Source: Locusta migratoria (lineage: Eukaryota > Arthropoda > Insecta > Orthoptera > Acrididae). From it: DNA of 64,000 bases. The stretch is from assembly GCA_026315105.1 (NCBI GenBank), contig CM048746.1:643128898-643192897 (forward strand), written 5' to 3'. Below the pieces are notes generated by a model. It saw only the letters and a program-made list of their open reading frames with translations, did no database searches and was not told the origin of the DNA. This document shows, one piece after another, positions 20,816 through 30,984 of this stretch. How positions within the stretch are numbered: the first letter of the stretch is position 1; each line of letters opens with the position of its first letter. The position numbers were made by a program, and so were the translations under genes.

Positions 20816-21866
20816 CTGTGTGATTTTGAGGAATTTCAAATTTAATTCTGTTTTCTTCTTGACATTTCGCTTATTTCATACTGGCTTATCAGATTTATTA
20901 GAAGTTCATTCGTGCTCTGTATATGTTAGTAACATTTAAAGAGCATGACCTTTAGATTTCGTTCCTGATAACTTCAGAGCTTACAGTACTGCCTGTTGGT
21001 CAGCTGACTGCAGTGCTGTAGAACGTATTATCTTAGCAAATTAATTGCATAACAGCACCTTCAGCTTAGTTCATTTAATACCAAGCTTTACATAGCAAAC
21101 ATTACAGAAAATTGATGTCTGACGCAAGCAGCTATGAACAGCAATTTAAAGTTTGCCTGACTGCGAGTCAGGCTGAAACTATTATCTTAAACTAATTTAA
21201 TTAATAATTGCGTTCTCTAGCATAACATTACCAGGGGGCAAGTCTGTTTAAACGCACATACTTCGGTGATTGCCTTCACTTCACTGCCTTACGATTCCCA
21301 CCTACGCTTAAGTCGGAAATTCCAATGCATTCGACGCCCCTTGCTATGTTCTCACATTATTCAGTTTTTTTTCCACTGTGAATGTCACCCTACTTATAAT
21401 CGAATATACGAGCTCAAAATTATAACGCTAAATCTTTCCCTGAGATGCAGAATGTCCCTCTTCTTTCGTCTTCCATGGGAGGTTATTGAGTATCTCCCTA
21501 TTTCTCGGCTCCTATTAAACTAAAGTACGCCGGCCGCGGTGGCCGAGGTGACTGAGGCGATCCAGTCACGGTCAGCACGGCCACTACGGTCGGGGGTTCG
21601 AATCCCCCCTCGGGCATGGATATTTGTGACGTCCTAGTTCGTAAGTAGTTCATAAGTAGTTTGTAAGTTTAGGGACTGATGACCCCGTAGTTAAGTCCCA
21701 TAGACTATACAACTATTTGAATTTTTCAGACCACTGTGGGTCGTGCGGAAGTTTTTTACGTCAGTCGAACGTGGTTGAGTCCAGAAATTTCGGCAGATAC
21801 CATTAATTTGTTAGAGGCTGCAGCAGTCATCAGCTTTTTAGCAACTTCGCAGACTAAAATTTCTAG

Positions 21867-21922
<56 letters not shown>

Positions 21923-22635
21923 CTGTGTGATTTTGAGGAATTTCAAATTTAATTCTGTTTTCTTCTTGACATTTCGCTTATTTCATACTGGCTTATCAGA
22001 TTTATTAGAAGTTCATTCGTGCTCTGTATATGTTAGTAACATTTAAAGAGCATGACCTTTAGATTTCGTTCCTGATAACTTCAGAGCTTACAGTACTGCC
22101 TGTTGGTCAGCTGACTGCAGTGCTGTAGAACGTATTATCTTAGCAAATTAATTGCATAACAGCACCTTCAGCTTAGTTCATTTAATACCAAGCTTTACAT
22201 AGCAAACATTACAGAAAATTGATGTCTGACGCAAGCAGCTATGAACAGCAATTTAAAGTTTGCCTGACTGCGAGTCAGGCTGAAACTATTATCTTAAACT
22301 AATTTAATTAATAATTGCGTTCTCTAGCATAACATTACCAGGGGGCAAGTCTGTTTAAACGCACATACTTCGGTGATTGCCTTCACTTCACTGCCTTACG
22401 ATTCCCACCTACGCTTAAGTCGGAAATTCCAATGCATTCGACGCCCCTTGCTATGTTCTCACATTATTCAGTTTTTTTTCCACTGTGAATGTCACCCTAC
22501 TTATAATCGAATAAACGAGCTCAAAATTATAACGCTAAATCTTTCCCTGAGATGCAGAATGTCCCTCTTCTTTCGTCTTCCATGGGAGGTTATTGAGTAT
22601 CTCCCTATTTCTCGGCTCCTATTAAACTAAAGTAC
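20632..22635 (+). repeat. ~1.1-kb tandem segmental duplication
   Basis: The segment 20632-21528 is repeated at 21727-22635. The offset is 1,095 bp before and 1,107 bp after the (TA)n microsatellite, so copy 2 has a TA tract 12 bp longer. Otherwise I see only about three substitutions (near 20685, 20700 and 21408 against copy 2), so the duplication is recent or is an assembly duplicate. The segment has no recognisable gene. Its 85-codon frame is present in both copies with one amino-acid change and has no known domain. Confidence 0.9.
21529..21726 (+). mobile_element. Chimeric SINE family 1 (SINE-2) at the duplication junction
   Basis: The 5' half (GGTGACTGAGGCGATCC, GCACGGCCACTACGGTCGGG) matches SINE-3. 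The 3' half (TTGTGACGTCC, CATAGACTATACAAC) matches SINE-1. The switch falls between 21592 and 21629, in or next to the B box. This is the expected product of unequal crossing over between SINE-1 and SINE-3. Confidence 0.85.
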
Positions 22636-22836
22636 GCCGGCCGCGGTGGCCGAGGTGACTGAGGCGATCCAGTCACGGTCAGCACGGCCACTACGGTCGG
22701 GGGTTCGAATCCCCCCTCGGGCATGGATATTTGTGCCGTCCTAGTTCGTAAGTAGTTCATAAGTAGTTTGTAAGTTTAGGGACTGATGACCCGTAGTTAA
22801 GTGCCATAAGCTTAACAAACATTTGAACATTTTTTG
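22636..22836 (+). mobile_element. SINE family 1, right copy of the tandem duplication (SINE-3)
   Basis: It has its own 12-bp TSD AACTAAAGTACG (22625-22636 and 22837-22848), so it is an original insertion. Its 3' half reads TTGTGCCGTCC and CATAAGCTTAACAAAC, unlike SINE-1 and SINE-2. Confidence 0.9.
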
Positions 22837-22864
22837 AACTAAAGTACGTTTAATCGCGCCATTA

Positions 22865-22867
<3 letters not shown>

Positions 22868-22911
<44 letters not shown>

Positions 22912-22912
22912 C
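22868..22912. repeat. (TC)n microsatellite
   Basis: About 20 TC repeats follow SINE-3. On the minus strand they give an RE-repeat in a spurious frame. Confidence 0.95.
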
Positions 22913-23658
22913 TGTTACGTATCAGACTAATGAGTCGGCCTAGCAACTGTTTTGTAAACCGTCTTTTCCTTAGCATTCTTTCAGTTAATCTCAGCCTGCC
23001 AGCGGTTCTTTTTAATTTTTGTTTTTTGTTTTTGGGAGGGGGCACTCTTCATCACGCCTCGACGATACGGAAAAAAATGTTTAACACACAAGTATAAATA
23101 TAAATAAACACCGCTATACGAACGGGGCTTCAAAACCTCATTAATTTCACGTTTGCATGCAGAAGACGCCAGCGTTAATGCTTCATCCTTAGTAGTTTTA
23201 CACCAAACAGTTGGCAGAAGTGAACGATACCCAAAGGTGTCGGATATCAGCTTCAACAGTGAATAGCAATATACAGATTACCTTATTCTGAAAATTTACC
23301 GTGATTGTGCAGAGGACTTTATCAGTACCAATTCGGTTTTTTCCTCTGACGTTGTTTTGCAGCATCTTAGCTACATGTTTTATTCATTTTCACGTGTCGA
23401 AATGCCAGAATCTCAACCTTTTCTACAAACCTGCATAAATCCAACCTTGAAATTCATATTCACAGGAGAAGTTCATTAGTATTCGGAAGAAATTGTTAAA
23501 ATTGCATTAAGTTCCGTTCAGCAAGTATCCTGTTGCCTATAGTCCGCGTCATGTAGGAAGGCGGTCCATTTTTCAGCCCTTCTGCGCATCCCCCTCCACT
23601 ACCGCAATGACAGCCAATCATGTTCATTCTGTAAGCGCGTGGCTGGCAGTGAGTTATG
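22913..23658. other. Unannotated stretch
   Basis: No motif was recognised. The minus-strand frames here include low-complexity lysine-rich stretches and show no domain. Confidence 0.4.
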
Positions 23659-24279
23659 CAGTGTTTCTCCCGTAGGCTCTGTGTCTCCAAATTGGGGGTA
23701 TTTTTCCCCATTTTGTGGGGAACTTTGGGGAAACAAAGAACGTGGGGAAATTGGTTGGGAAAAAAATTCTGTACTGGGGTTAAATTTTTATTTTTGGCAG
23801 TGGCAGTGTTGTATAGTCATGTTGGCAACGAAATGTTCCATTTACAAGAGTAATTAATTTAGTAAGCAAAAAAGGGTAGATACAAGAACCTGTCAACCAC
23901 AGAGCAAAATTATTTAATACCTACTTATTGAGATATTTGAGAAACGTGATGAAATACGGTCGTAAGACTGGTTCACTCCTGGTTTGTTCTGTGGGTTTTT
24001 GTACCATTAATATAAAAAAAGCATACGCAATAATATTAACATTGTTGCTGTAAAATAAATCATTTTGTTTTATGTACTATAATTTCTGATACATACGATA
24101 ATTTTATGGCCCTGAACACATAGGCACACCCCTTCAAGTTGCCATTACTGACTATAAATGTTACTTTGAAGAAAAATATAGTTTTAATCTATTTGGGGTA
24201 AAGTTGCCAGAATAGTGTCTTTTGGGGAAAATTTTTGTCTGGTATGGGGAAAATTCGAAAACTTAATCTGGAGACACTG
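23659..24279. mobile_element. Possible hAT-like non-autonomous element
   Basis: The left end CAGTGTTTCTCC and the right end GGAGACACTG are imperfect inverted repeats of the CAGTG type used by hAT elements. Both ends carry several TGGGGAA words, as subterminal binding sites might. No matching 8-bp TSD was seen, so the call is tentative. Confidence 0.4.
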
Positions 24280-24339
24280 CGCAGGCTCCATTGTTAGCGC
24301 TCGGCCGTAGCTCCTCCCCTCCACGCTTCCCCTTAGCTC

Positions 24340-24610
24340 TGCCTCTACGGGCGGAGGTGCATTCCTACATGACGCCAACTATAGTTAGCAAAGGGTCCGT
24401 CATAACTTCTTGTTTGTGCGATGACATCAGTGCGTATCAGGTCCTGAATTATAGTAATCCACACTGCATCAACCTGGTTCCAGAGTCCACTTCTGATGAC
24501 TGGCATTGGTTGACAGCTCTGTATCTGTATTTTCACCGTATCCCACACATTTTTTTCATTGGCGACAAATCTGGTGATCTGGTGGAGCAGGGTAAAATGC
24601 TAATGATGCA
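24340..24610 (-). pseudogene. Degenerate Tc1-type transposase C-terminus
   Basis: Reading across frames on the minus strand gives RSPDLSPM, a degenerate VWDTVKIQIQS stretch, and NQVDAVWITIIQDLIR. These resemble the end of a Tc1-family transposase near the third catalytic acid. It is heavily decayed. The alternative is chance similarity. Confidence 0.45.
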
Positions 24611-25029
24611 GAAATGGTGTGGCTAGAGGTTGCAGTATGTCATTCTCGTTTGTTTTGGACCACAAACAGTGCCTCCAGTACAATGCAACTGTTAGTTGTG
24701 GTCAGAACAGATTTCTTTGTAGCTTTTGACTGTATGACATCGAAGCTAGCGATTTCACACGAGGGGAAATTCTTGATACTTGTGCGGTGGTTTCAGACAC
24801 AGCACCAGGCAACTAGAAAACATTGGACTAGTAGATCCAAGACCGTGGCATAAAATCAAAGCCCCTAGAGTCGTAATAGCATAATAAAATATATAAGGAT
24901 AGTTGGTCGATTAGGACCCCTGTGAGCGCAAAGCCCTACTAAAGTTGACAATAAAGAAATAAATGAAGTAACCCTTTACCTCCATACAGGAAGTACAGCC
25001 GCCGAAGGAGGTAGCACTTGGCAACAGAA

Positions 25030-25030
<1 letters not shown>
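24611..25030. other. Unannotated stretch
   Basis: Nothing was recognised before the poly(A) run. Confidence 0.4.
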
Positions 25031-25070
<40 letters not shown>

Positions 25071-25077
25071 AATAAAT
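25031..25077. repeat. Poly(A), 47 bases
   Basis: An uninterrupted A run lies directly before F-element copy 2. It may be a retroposition tail or polymerase slippage. Confidence 0.9.
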
Positions 25078-25079
25078 AA

Positions 25080-26330
25080 ATACATCGCACTGACGTGTTT
25101 TACGGCCCGCTTTTGATCTGTAGTTTTATACGTTTTTGCAAACATTTTGGACCAAAATAATAATCTAAATAATTAATAAGAGTCTCTGAAACACTTTTTG
25201 GAAAAAAAAAATTGTCTCACAGTCCAGCACCTTGCCCACTACGCTACGGCTGTAAATCAAAACAAGGGTTCTTTAATCTCCTACTATTGATGGCCGTTGT
25301 TAACTGATGTTAATATGGCGTTTGTAGACATAAGATTATCATTTATCGTGCGAAGAATGATGTGTTTTTGTTAATTCTTCAGTGTGCCGTTGCCTTGAAA
25401 TGACAACGTTTAATTTACCATAAGAAAATCATAAAATACGCGTGGAATGTCACGTGATATCTCCGAACGGCTGGCTTTTGTTAATTCAATGGAGAGTGTC
25501 AAATCTCCGTTATTTTTGCAAATATGTCTCAAGCGATACGAGATATGAAAAAAACATAAGGGAGATAGGTTGTAGAGAATTTTCTCCTCTACCAATTAAG
25601 TTATTCAATTTTCGTGTCAGATGAATAGTTAAGCCGTTATTTTCATTTAAATTTCGAGCTGTCAAAAGACGATCGCAAAGTTCCACTTTTAGTATGAAAC
25701 TTTCGCTCTGCAGCGGAGTGTGCGCTGATATGAAACTTCCTGGCAGATTAAAATAGTGTGCCGGAACCGGAACTCGAACCTGGGACCTTTGCTTTTCGCA
25801 GGCAAGCGCTCTACCACTGAGCTTCCCCGACACGACTCACGATGCAGCCCCACAACTTTACTTCCGCCAGTCCCTCGCCTCCTACTTTCCAAACTTCACA
25901 GAAGCTCTCCTGCGAAACTTGCAAGACTAGCACTCCTGGAAGAAAGGATATGGTGGAGACATGGCTTAGCCACACAATTTTAATCTGCCAGGAAGTTTCA
26001 TATCAGCGCACACTCCGCTGCAGAGTGATAGTTTCATTCTGGAAACATCCCTTAGGCTGCGGCTAAGCCATGTCTCCACCATATCCTTTCTTCCAGGAGT
26101 GCTAGTCTTGCATGGTTCGCAGGAGAGCTTCTGTGAAGTTTGGAAAGTAAGAGGCGAGGTACTGGCGGAAGTAAAGTTGTGGGGCGGCATCGTGAGTCGT
26201 GTCGGGGTAGCTCAGTGGTAGAGCGCTTGCCCGCGAAAGGCAAAGGTCCCAGGTTCGAGTCCCGGTTCCGGCACACAATTTTAATCTGCCAGGAAGTTCG
26301 ACTTTTAGTGTTACTACCGTAACCTAAAGT
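25080..26330 (+). repeat. Composite 'F' repeat, copy 2 (one unit), interrupted by a SINE pair
   Basis: The left end (GACGTGTTTTACGGCCCGC) runs through a tRNA-like part (CCCACTACGCTACGGC) to a single copy of the ~335-bp unit's edges (TTGTAGAGAATTTTCTCC at about 25570). The right end ACTTTTAGTGTTACTACCG resumes at about 26300 after an insertion. AGTTCCACTTTTAGT (25679-25693) and AGTTCGACTTTTAGT (about 26296-26310) form the TSD of that insertion. Confidence 0.7.
25694..26297. mobile_element. Inverted pair of tRNA-derived SINEs (family G), fold-back
   Basis: Two copies of one SINE face each other. The antisense tRNA-like head at about 25762-25830 and the sense head at about 26205-26275 (GGGGTAGCTCAGTGGTAGAG, GGTCCCAGGTTCGAGTCCCG) are at the outside. 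The arms (about 25762-25970 and 26065-26275) pair over roughly 200 bases around a loop holding CAGGAAGTTTCATATCAGCG. The pair sits as one unit inside the F repeat with a single TSD. A transcript would form a long hairpin. Confidence 0.8.
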
Positions 26331-26419
26331 GGGCCAAAAAGTAAGATAGATTGGGAATCATTTAATCCTATTCTGCAGAAGCCCACCTTTTCGTCGTTTG
26401 TGTAAGGGAAGGGGAGGAG

Positions 26420-26800
26420 GGATGTCAGTACCAGAGAGGTACTACCGGTGTCTACCTGTTAGTTTACGGCATCGGTTGGCTCCAGCAGCGCGACCCCCCA
26501 GATGGGCCTCCCCTGGCCCCTGGTGCTGGTCGGTGGCGCGGCTGAAAGCTGGGAGATGGAATTTCCTCATCGGCCGCTGCCACGCCCCGTCACCTGCAGC
26601 GCCGCCATAAATCACGTGGGCAGGCGGCGCCGTCCAGGAACACGGCCCAGCCTGCCGACACTCGGCGCGACAAATTGCTGCGTCCGGTCCGGTCTGGGAC
26701 ACGTCCTACACGCCGGGGCTCCATCTCAAACTCTGATTGTCGCAGTAGCTGCGCCGTCGTATACAGTACCAATTAAACGCTGCTCGTGTGGCAGGTGTTC
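26420..26800. other. G+C-rich island 5
   Basis: This CpG-rich block has embedded CCATAAATCACGTGGG near 26607 and CCAATTAAACGC near 26769. Opposed long frames have no domain. Confidence 0.4.
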
Positions 26801-28299
26801 CGTGCTGCCAAGTTGTCATGCCACTTATAGCAAAGGAAGGAACAGTCTCTCTCTCTGCCCTTCCTTCTTTCGACCACTTTGCTCTTCGACAGGGTATTCA
26901 TGGTTATTTCTTTCTGTCAGCTGTAATGCCATCCTTCGCAAGCTATTAAGGCTATACCCAAATAAAGAAAAGTCAATGGCAAAACAATATACAATTGATT
27001 AAATCAAAGAAACCGGGAAGAGGAAATCAATGTTAGTTACTATTTGGCTGGAGATACGGTAAATCATCGAGTAAAACAAGAAGTTATATTTGGCGTTCCA
27101 CAGGGAAGCGTTATAGGTCCCCTACTCTTCCTTGTGTTTATAAACGATTTAGGAGACAATCTGAAAAGCTCTTAGACTGTTCGGGAATGATGCTGTTGTT
27201 TATCGATTAGTGAAGTCAACAGAGGATCAAAAGCAACTGCAAAGCGATTTACATAAAATATCTACATAGTGCGATACTAAATAGTGTTGACACTAAATAA
27301 TGAAAAGTGTGAAGTAATACACATGACCACTAAAAGAAATCCGCTGAACTTCGATTAAACGATGAAACGAGTCAAATCTTTAAGGTCGCAAATTCTACCG
27401 AATACCTAGGAGTTACAATTACGAACAAATTAGACTGGAGAGAACACACAGAAAATATTGTCGGGTAGGCGAACCGAAGATAACGTTTCACTTCCAGAAC
27501 GCTTCGAAGATGCACCAGCTCCACCAAAGAGACTGCGTACATCACACTTGTGCGTCCTCTCCTGGAGTACTGTTGCCCCTTGTGGAACCTTCACCAGGTG
27601 GGACTGACGGAAGATATTGAGAAGGTTCAGAGAAGCGCAGCTCGTTTTGTTTTATCACGTTACCGGGGGGAAAGCGTCACGGAAATGTTGCACGAATTGG
27701 GATGGAAGTCATTAAAAGAAAGACGTTATTCATTGCGGCGTGATCTGTTTGCGAAGTTTCAATAACCGACTTTTACTTCTGAATGTGAAAATATTTTGCT
27801 AGCACCCACCTACATAAGGAGACATGACCATCCAAAAAAAAAAAAAAAAAAAAAAAGAGGAAAAGTCAGATCTAAAACGAAACGATGTAGGCGTTCTTTC
27901 TTCCCGCGCGCTGTTAGAGAATGGAACGATAGAGAAAGGTTATGAAAGTGGTCACGGGTTTCCAGCAGGATCATTCTGTCATCTGAACACAATATTTCTG
28001 CGGTCTAACAGGCCGCCATCATCAGGTGAGGAAGCTAAGCCGCTCTCGTCGTGACTGAGTGAACCTGTGGAACGGCTGGCGCATGCGATAAGTAAAGAGG
28101 GCGTGAGTTTACTCGTAGCCGCTGACCCCTGGCGCGAGAGAAGTTGTAGCGCCTCCAGTGGTGGGTAATGCCAAAAACGATAGATCGTTATAGATTGTCG
28201 TTCGTTGCTATTTGATGCAGATGCCGACGTTTCTTTCAAAACACAATCCCAGTAATGTGAGCTGTTTTCAACAACTTGTCTCTCCTGGTATAGCATCAT

Positions 28300-28876
28300 G
28301 TGTCCCTCTTAGAGATGGAGTTCAGCCACCGCGAGTTCGGACCACCACGTGAACTTGCTGAACACACTTCCAGTTCTGTTGATTTCCTTCCTTATGCTGG
28401 TAACGTGTCTGCCAAGATGGGAAGGATATTAAAGAAACACAAAATAAAGTGTATTTTTCGTCCGTCAGCTAAGACTAGAGCACTTCTTGGCTCTGTTAAA
28501 GATGATTTAGGCCTAAGAAAGGATGGCGTATATAAAATACCTTGTGAGTGCGGCAAAACATACGTTGGCCAGACTGTTCGCACCGTCAGTGACAGATGTG
28601 TTGAACATCAACGCCATACGCCATTGATCCAGCCTGAAAAATCCGCGGTGGCTGACCATTCTCTCAGAGGGACACAGGATGCTATACGACGAGACACAAG
28701 TTGTTGCAAACACTTCACATTGCTGGGATTGTGTTTTGAAAGAATCAATTGAAATCAGATTAAGAGATGACACAATTAATCGTGACAGTGGTTATTTTCT
28801 GAGTAAATCGTGGAATCCTATGTTATCAGAACTAAAGAAACATCGGCATCTGCATCAAATAGCAACGAATCTATAA
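28300..28876 (+). pseudogene. Penelope-like GIY-YIG endonuclease (copy B), one frameshift
   Basis: Two overlapping frames encode the C-terminal endonuclease. At 28300-28677 are LPYAGNVSAKMGRILKKH, KTRALLGSVKDDLGLR, GVYKIPCECGKTYVGQT (GIY-YIG core with the Cys pair typical of Penelope proteins) and VEHQRHTPLIQPEKSAVADH. One frameshift near 28675 moves to 28679-28876 (CWDCVLKESIEIRL, ending IATNL). The RT domain is missing, so it is a 5'-truncated, inactive copy. Only one indel separates it from a continuous endonuclease frame, suggesting moderate age. Confidence 0.85.
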
Positions 28877-29008
28877 CGATCTATCGTTTTTGACATTAAC
28901 CACCACCGGAGGCGCTTCTCTCGCGCCAGGAGTCAGCAGCTACGAGTACTTAGCGCTTGCGCCTTCGTACGTTCGTTGCGTATATAGAGCCAGCCGTTCC
29001 ACAGTTTC

Positions 29009-29815
29009 ACTGACAAGGAAAGTACTTGGGCTCGAACAAACACATATACACCAAAATCGTATGAGAGATAATGTAAAGATTCCTTATTGCACATGTGATA
29101 CTCCCGCATCTGCAAAACTCTGCAGTTGTCCGTTAGAGGCCTCTATGTGTGCCTTGCCACATTGCACTTTGACCTGTCGGTTCGCCAGTAGGGACGGTGC
29201 AGTGTGCTTCCAAGGTCGCGTTTTGTGACGTTATTTGTCTGGTGAAGCGTTAGATGGAGCGGCGATCGATAATAAATCCTGCAAATGTATTGCGATTGGT
29301 CGAGATGAAGTTACGAAGAACAATTCTTCATAAAGATGTTATTAGTGTAGAAGATGAATCATTCGCATGCTTTCTCGTATCTGTTATGGTACAGAAATAT
29401 GAGCATAAGTTAGATACTATTGTAACACTAAGACATAATGATGATAACAGGGATGATAATGACGAACAACTCATTGCAAGCGGTAGTGCTACGGTAAGTG
29501 CGGGAAGAGGCGGTGGAAGCAGTGGCAGTGAATACCAACAGTCTTCCGAGAAGAAGGTTAAAGTTGCAACTATCATCACGGCTTTTGATGACAATTCGCT
29601 AGAGAACGTGTACGATGATTATTACATAAGTTATAGTTAAGATATCTGCATTACGTATGGTGTCTACAATTACATCTACAGTGATATCTAGAGCATGGTT
29701 GCAGAGCTTTGCAGAAAAAGGACACCCACCAGCACATTGAGGTGTACATAGAGATCCTGTAACCAAACGTTCATACAGATATGTTAGTTCGAGCCCATGT
29801 ACTTTCCTTGTCAGT
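29009..29815. mobile_element. 807-bp TIR element inserted in the Penelope copy
   Basis: The ends are 29-bp inverted repeats with 28 matches: ACTGACAAGGAAAGTAC at 29009 and its complement ending at 29815. The empty site is preserved in the inverted Penelope fragment (TTCACTCAGTCACG, near 28057-28070), which shows this segment is an insertion. A TSD could not be resolved cleanly. It contains one intact frame (29254-29640). The superfamily is not recognised. Confidence 0.7.
29254..29640 (+). CDS. 128-codon open frame of unknown function inside the TIR element
   Basis: I do not recognise this protein. It starts MERRSIINPANVLRLVEMKL and has a predicted basic and helical first half, a hydrophobic patch (FACFLVSVMVQKY, about residues 44-56), then an acidic stretch (DDNRDDNDEQ, residues 82-91), a glycine/serine linker (GRGGGSSGS) and an acidic, tyrosine-rich tail ending DDYYISYS. 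There is no signal peptide or known catalytic motif. The frame is intact although its neighbours are broken, and the linker-plus-acidic layout looks like a real protein. It could be a truncated or accessory transposon protein, an exon of a captured host gene, or chance. The ATG follows about 240 bp of element sequence. Confidence 0.4.
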   Translation: MERRSIINPANVLRLVEMKLRRTILHKDVISVEDESFACFLVSVMVQKYEHKLDTIVTLRHNDDNRDDNDEQLIASGSATVSAGRGGGSSGSEYQQSSEKKVKVATIITAFDDNSLENVYDDYYISYS

Positions 29816-30029
29816 CACGGCGAGAGCGGCTTAGCTTCCTCACCTGACGATGACGGCCAGCTGGACCGCAGAAATATTGTGTTCAGATGACAGAATGATC
29901 CGGCTGGAAACCCGTGAAGAATCAAATAATACGCCGGGAAAGTCTACATAGCCACACGTTATGAAAGTGTTTAATGAACCCTCTGCCAAACACTTTAATG
30001 TGATTTGCAGAGTATCTATGCAGACGATG

Positions 30030-30625
30030 TAACCGTGCGTGATCTAGAACGCGGCGCCAGTCGGTACCGCGGTCCCGGAGCCCACAGACGGCGGAATCGC
30101 TCGAGGAGCGGCTATACTGGGCGGCAGTTAGCCGGGCGCCGGATTAATATGCATGAGCTGGCACGGGGAGGGACACCAGTCCAGCAGTAGTCCGGCAGTA
30201 GTCCGGTCCGGTCCACATAGTTGGGCAAGTTTATTCGCGGCCGTCCCAGGTGGCCAATCAATTGCCTGGCCGCGCCGGCAGCCATTAGGGTGGCGGACTT
30301 CCGGCGGCGACAAAACCCCGGGCCGTTCCTCACCGGCGCGGCAACTCGCGCTAACTCGCTTATCATTCCATCATCGGCCGCGCAGTGGCGCCGCCGCCGC
30401 TATATATATATGTGGGGCCGGATTACGGCGGCGTCGGCCAGGAAGTCCGGCTGCATTGTCCGGCCAGCCGACATTCGGCGCTTCTTCCTCCGAGGGCGTA
30501 AACAACCGACCGGCGCCGGCACAGTAGCCAGGGCGTCAGGCTCGTTCCACTCTGCTTCCGCTAAAAGCACTGGCGGCCAGCGTCCTGCGTGTTCGCTTGG
30601 TCAGTGAAACCCCGGAAAACAGCTC
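30030..30625. other. G+C-rich island 6
   Basis: This CpG-rich block contains GGATTA at 30141 and 30420, CAATCAATTGCC near 30255, and a TATATATATATGTGG tract near 30401. The overlapping frames on both strands have no domain. Confidence 0.45.
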
Positions 30626-30739
30626 GTCGTGAAAAAGTAAATAAATTAATTAAATGAACAGTTAAGATTACCTGACATAGTCGGGTTTGGAGGCGATCTG
30701 ATCGTTTTATAGTTTTCAAAATAAAAATCCAAGATCCCA

Positions 30740-30830
30740 CATTAATAATTTATTAAATGACGACCGGTTTCGGTGCACTGTATCACCATCATCTGGTCTC
30801 ATACATGCTATGAGCTGGTCATCTTGTTAA
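30740..30830. repeat. Hairpin-bearing repeat end
   Basis: The stretch GACCGGTTTCGGTGCACTG with the following TATCACCATCATCTGGTC forms a nested hairpin (GACC/GGTC outside, GGTG/CACC inside). Similar sequences recur at the ends of arthropod retroelements, but no attached gene was found here. Confidence 0.35.
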
Positions 30831-30984
30831 AAAAAAATTGGGTATAAAATAATAAGTGCAACAATGCACTTAGTCGCTATATAAAAATACAAAAGTTAAT
30901 AACATTAGACCTTACGAAGAGATAAATGTCTAATGTAACTAAAAATTTAGTTTTGAAAAATATGTTACAAATTAATTGACTATG

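Larger units (their letters stand above)
27951..29957 (+). mobile_element. Penelope-like element with inverted partial copy, itself interrupted
   Basis: The element lies between 12-bp TSDs inside LINE B. The left 358 bp (27951-28308) are an antisense copy of its own 3' end, with an internal deletion. The sense part starts near 28309 and runs to 29957, interrupted by a TIR element at 29009-29815. The two 3' segments pair as a large hairpin (for example GAACGGCTGGC at 28070 against GCCAGCCGTTCC at 28990). Inverted partial copies at one end are known for Penelope elements (established knowledge). Confidence 0.8.
27000..30025 (+). pseudogene. LINE 'B' (CR1/L2-group) copy 1, split by a Penelope insertion
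   Basis: The left part, 27000-27950, encodes RT pieces in several frames: FGVPQGSVIGPLLFLVFIND at about 27090, then RPLLEYCCPLWNLHQVGLTE at 27550-27610 and EMLHELGWKSLKERRYSLRR. A 22-A run interrupts it at 27835. The right part, 29970-30025, is the end of the same LINE (TTTGCAGAGTATCTATG). Between them is a 2-kb insertion flanked by GTTATGAAAGTG at 27939-27950 and 29958-29969. Related copies are at 31555, 36672 and 58402. It is inactive. Confidence 0.8.

Noticed and set aside
23659..24279. Firm hAT assignment from CAGTG-type ends
   Set aside because: No 8-bp TSD matches at the two edges. It is kept only as a tentative element.
24340..24610. A host gene with the motif NQVDAVWITIIQDLIR
   Set aside because: The preceding RSPDLSPM-like stretch and the order of motifs fit a decayed Tc1 transposase better. 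It is annotated as such with low confidence.
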